Of a DNA stretch of 8,385 nt, positions 7,527-8,385 are shown piece by piece. Both the position numbers and the translations under genes were made by a program. This stretch comes from Lentisphaeria bacterium (GTDB taxonomy: Bacteria > Verrucomicrobiota > Lentisphaeria > Victivallales > UBA1829). Below the pieces are notes generated by a model, which made no database searches, was not told where the DNA came from, and was given only the letters and a program-made list of their open reading frames with translations. The stretch is from assembly GCA_017540385.1 (NCBI GenBank), contig JAFYBD010000290.1, forward strand, positions 1 to 8,385, read 5' to 3'. Each line of letters opens with the position of its first letter. Position 1 is the first letter of the stretch.

Positions 7527-7963
7527 TTCTTCGTGACCTCGGCTTTCTGTTCGGAGGCATCGGCGGACGGCTGGATCACCTGGGCGATCGCGGAACGGGA
7601 GATCGCGATCTGGACGTTATTCGCGATCTTCAGGAGATACTGGTCCTTCTGCACCTCGGCGATTTCGCCGAAAATGCCGCCGTTGGTCATGACCTTCGTG
7701 CCCTTGCGGATGGAGTTCATCATCTCCTCGCGTTTCTTCTTTTCCTTGCTGCTCGTGCGCATGGAAATCGCGATAAACACCACGAAGACGATGATGATCG
7801 GGATCATCATCATGTTCGCGGAGGGCGGGGGCGCCTGGGTGGACGCGTCCGGGGCGGTGGAGGTCGCGGTGGTGGTCGCGGTGGCGGCCGGGGCCGCTGC
7901 GGCAGTTGTACTCACGGCGCCGTCGGCGGCCTGCGAGAAAACGACAAAGGATGAGTTTGCCAT
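7523..7963 (-). CDS. yajC: YajC, Sec translocase accessory subunit
   Basis: A 146-residue single-span membrane protein that accompanies SecDF in the Sec translocase holo-complex. A hydrophobic helix at about 51-68 (MMMIPIIIVFVVFIAISM) is followed by a basic stretch, SSKEKKKREE, and then the YajC fold: IRKGTKVMTNGGIFGEIAEV (85-104) and VQIAISRSAIAQVI (117-130). The N-terminal 50 residues before the helix are rich in Ala, Thr and Pro and longer than the usual YajC tail, which is under 25 residues in E. coli. I chose the ATG at 7961-7963 rather than an upstream ATG at 8077, because the extra 38 codons would run through the promoter and are not YajC-like. The ribosome site is weak and purine-rich (AAGAAAGAAAAG). 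The gene leads the yajC-secDF operon, the classic arrangement. Confidence 0.9.
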   Translation of the reverse strand: MANSSFVVFSQAADGAVSTTAAAAPAATATTTATSTAPDASTQAPPPSANMMMIPIIIVFVVFIAISMRTSSKEKKKREEMMNSIRKGTKVMTNGGIFGEIAEVQKDQYLLKIANNVQIAISRSAIAQVIQPSADASEQKAEVTKK

Positions 7964-8007
7964 GGTCTTTTCTTTCTTGTTATGTTGAACGTAAAATTGT
8001 ATGCGTA

Positions 8008-8042
8008 AAACTATAATATACACCATTTTTCCCGATAAACAA
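8008..8042 (-). promoter_or_regulatory. Predicted promoter of yajC-secDF
   Basis: On the minus strand TTGTTT (8042-8037) is followed after 16 bp by TATATT (8020-8015); with an 18-bp spacer the -10 would instead read TATTAT. The region is AT-rich against a GC-rich background. A start near 8008 would give a leader of about 45 nt before yajC. Two copies of TTTTCCCGA (plus strand) flank the -35. Confidence 0.55.
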
Positions 8043-8055
8043 GAAGTTTTCCCGA
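8027..8055. repeat. Pair of 9-bp direct repeats (TTTTCCCGA) around the yajC -35 region
   Basis: Copies at 8027-8035 and 8047-8055 start exactly 20 bp apart, about two turns of the helix, with the predicted -35 hexamer between them. This suits a protein binding side by side on one face of the DNA, but the A/T-rich part makes chance repetition plausible. Confidence 0.35.
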
Positions 8056-8120
8056 AAAAGTACCGATTTCCTCTCATTCCCGAGCTCCAGAAGAGAGTCG
8101 GAAAGCGTTTTTCCGCTTCG

Positions 8121-8168
8121 GAGACGGGTGCTTATGACCGGAGACGGGTGCTTATGACCGGAGACGGG
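8121..8168. repeat. Tandem repeat, 20-bp unit, 2.4 copies
   Basis: The unit GAGACGGGTGCTTATGACCG occurs at 8121-8140 and again without change at 8141-8160, and its first eight bases recur at 8161-8168. The copies are identical and abut directly. Twenty bp is not a multiple of three, and no convincing gene covers the array. Confidence 0.9.
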
Positions 8169-8230
8169 AACCGGACGATGCCCGCCCCGGTGGAAGCGGA
8201 TGGCAGGACCTGTCGTCGCGTAAGCGATGC

Positions 8231-8266
8231 GTGAATGAAGAAAAAAGAAAAAAACGCTTCATGCAC
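8231..8266. repeat. Inverted repeat around an A-rich tract
   Basis: ATGAAG (8235-8240) pairs with CTTCAT (8257-8262), extended after one mismatch by GTG/CAC. The 16-nt loop is almost all A on the plus strand, hence a T-rich tract on the minus strand. It could be a weak transcription end for a leftward transcript entering from the right, but the tract lies within the loop, which is atypical. Confidence 0.3.
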
Positions 8267-8278
8267 ACACGCGCAAGG

Positions 8279-8308
8279 TACACTAAAAAAAAACTAGTTT
8301 TTAGTGTA
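8279..8308. repeat. 30-bp interrupted palindrome with A and T tracts
   Basis: TACACTAAAAA (8279-8289) and TTTTTAGTGTA (8298-8308) are perfect 11-bp inverted arms around AAAACTAG. The stem is AT-rich and no T-tract follows outside it, so it does not look like a normal terminator. Alternatives are an operator (TACACT and AGTGTA half-sites) or a promoter-associated element for a gene beyond the right edge. Confidence 0.5.
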
Positions 8309-8309
8309 T

Positions 8310-8385
8310 CTTGAGGTGTTTCCTTGAACTCTGAATGTAAAGCTCGTCTCACACTTGAGGTGTTTCCTTGAACTCTGAATGTAAA
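8310..8385. repeat. 32-bp direct repeat, two copies separated by 12 bp, reaching the window edge
   Basis: The block beginning CTTGAGGTGTTTCCTTG and ending CTCTGAATGTAAA occurs at 8310-8341 and 8354-8385 with no mismatches. The 12-bp spacer (GCTCGTCTCACA) is unique, and the period is 44 bp. The second copy ends exactly at the window edge, so the true repeat may be longer and more copies may follow. The spacer is far too short for a CRISPR array. Confidence 0.9.

Larger units (their letters stand above)
7964..8385. other. Gene-free region upstream of yajC
   Basis: About 420 bp without a supportable gene. It contains the yajC promoter and leader, the tandem 20-bp repeat, two inverted repeats and the 32-bp direct repeats listed separately. 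Short open frames exist on both strands (for example plus 8001-8234 and minus 8152-8352), but they run through promoter or repeat DNA, lack ribosome sites and resemble nothing I know. I see no tRNA, rRNA or riboswitch fold. Between 8169 and 8230 I see nothing notable. Confidence 0.7.

Noticed and set aside
7790..7811. A 10-bp perfect inverted repeat (GATGATGATC and GATCATCATC)
   Set aside because: It lies inside yajC and is explained by the codons for Met-Met-Met-Ile-Pro-Ile-Ile-Ile in the membrane helix.
4950..7988. A 1012-codon open frame on the plus strand opposite yajC-secDF
   Set aside because: It mirrors the codon bias of the real genes. The product is an implausible mix rich in Asp, Glu, His, Arg and Val with no recognisable domain, and it lies antisense to well-identified secDF.
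7964..8077. An N-terminal extension of YajC from the ATG at 8077
   Set aside because: The 38 extra residues overlap the predicted promoter and are not YajC-like. The ATG at 7961-7963 gives a normal protein.
8152..8352. A 66-codon minus-strand frame
   Set aside because: It runs through the repeats and palindrome, has no good ribosome site and no recognisable similarity.
8310..8385. Start of a CRISPR array
   Set aside because: The repeats are 32 bp, but the only spacer is 12 bp, well below known spacer lengths, and no cas gene is present.

Overview
The window comes from a GC-rich, Gram-negative bacterial chromosome. All six recognisable genes lie on the minus strand, so they read from right to left. 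An outer membrane with lipid A is implied by a set of genes for 4-amino-4-deoxy-L-arabinose (L-Ara4N) modification of lipid A. SecD and SecF are fused into one polypeptide. By inference only and with low confidence, this combination would fit a Planctomycetota-Verrucomicrobiota-type lineage (for example Lentisphaerota or Kiritimatiellota), but nothing in the window fixes the taxonomy.

Right part (about 7964-8385): a stretch with no convincing gene. It holds the promoter of the secretion operon, a tandem 20-bp repeat, an A-rich inverted repeat, a 30-bp interrupted palindrome, and a 32-bp direct repeat (two copies, 12 bp apart) that reaches the window edge.

Right-centre (4881-7963): yajC and a fused secDF overlap by 4 bp and form an operon for the accessory part of the Sec translocon. 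A strong intrinsic terminator follows secDF at 4819-4853.

Centre: a 167-bp gap (4714-4880) carries that terminator and then a separate promoter for the next operon. The promoter is overlaid by an inverted repeat and abutted by a perfect 12-bp palindrome, which suggests regulated expression.

Left part (1-4713): arnB, arnT, arnC and arnA, tightly coupled (7-bp gap, 4-bp overlap, 6-bp gap). ArnB makes UDP-L-Ara4N by transamination. The ArnA formyltransferase domain formylates it. ArnC loads the formylated sugar onto undecaprenyl phosphate. ArnT moves the deformylated sugar onto lipid A at the periplasmic face of the inner membrane. ArnA is cut by the left edge after 168 residues, so whether it carries the C-terminal oxidative decarboxylase domain cannot be seen. 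No ArnD deformylase or ArnE/ArnF flippase is visible; they may lie beyond the left edge. The order B-T-C-A differs from the enterobacterial arnBCADTEF order. I found no clear sign of a wholly new system. The points most worth following are the repeat-rich right end, the operator-like elements, and the unusual features of ArnT and SecDF.
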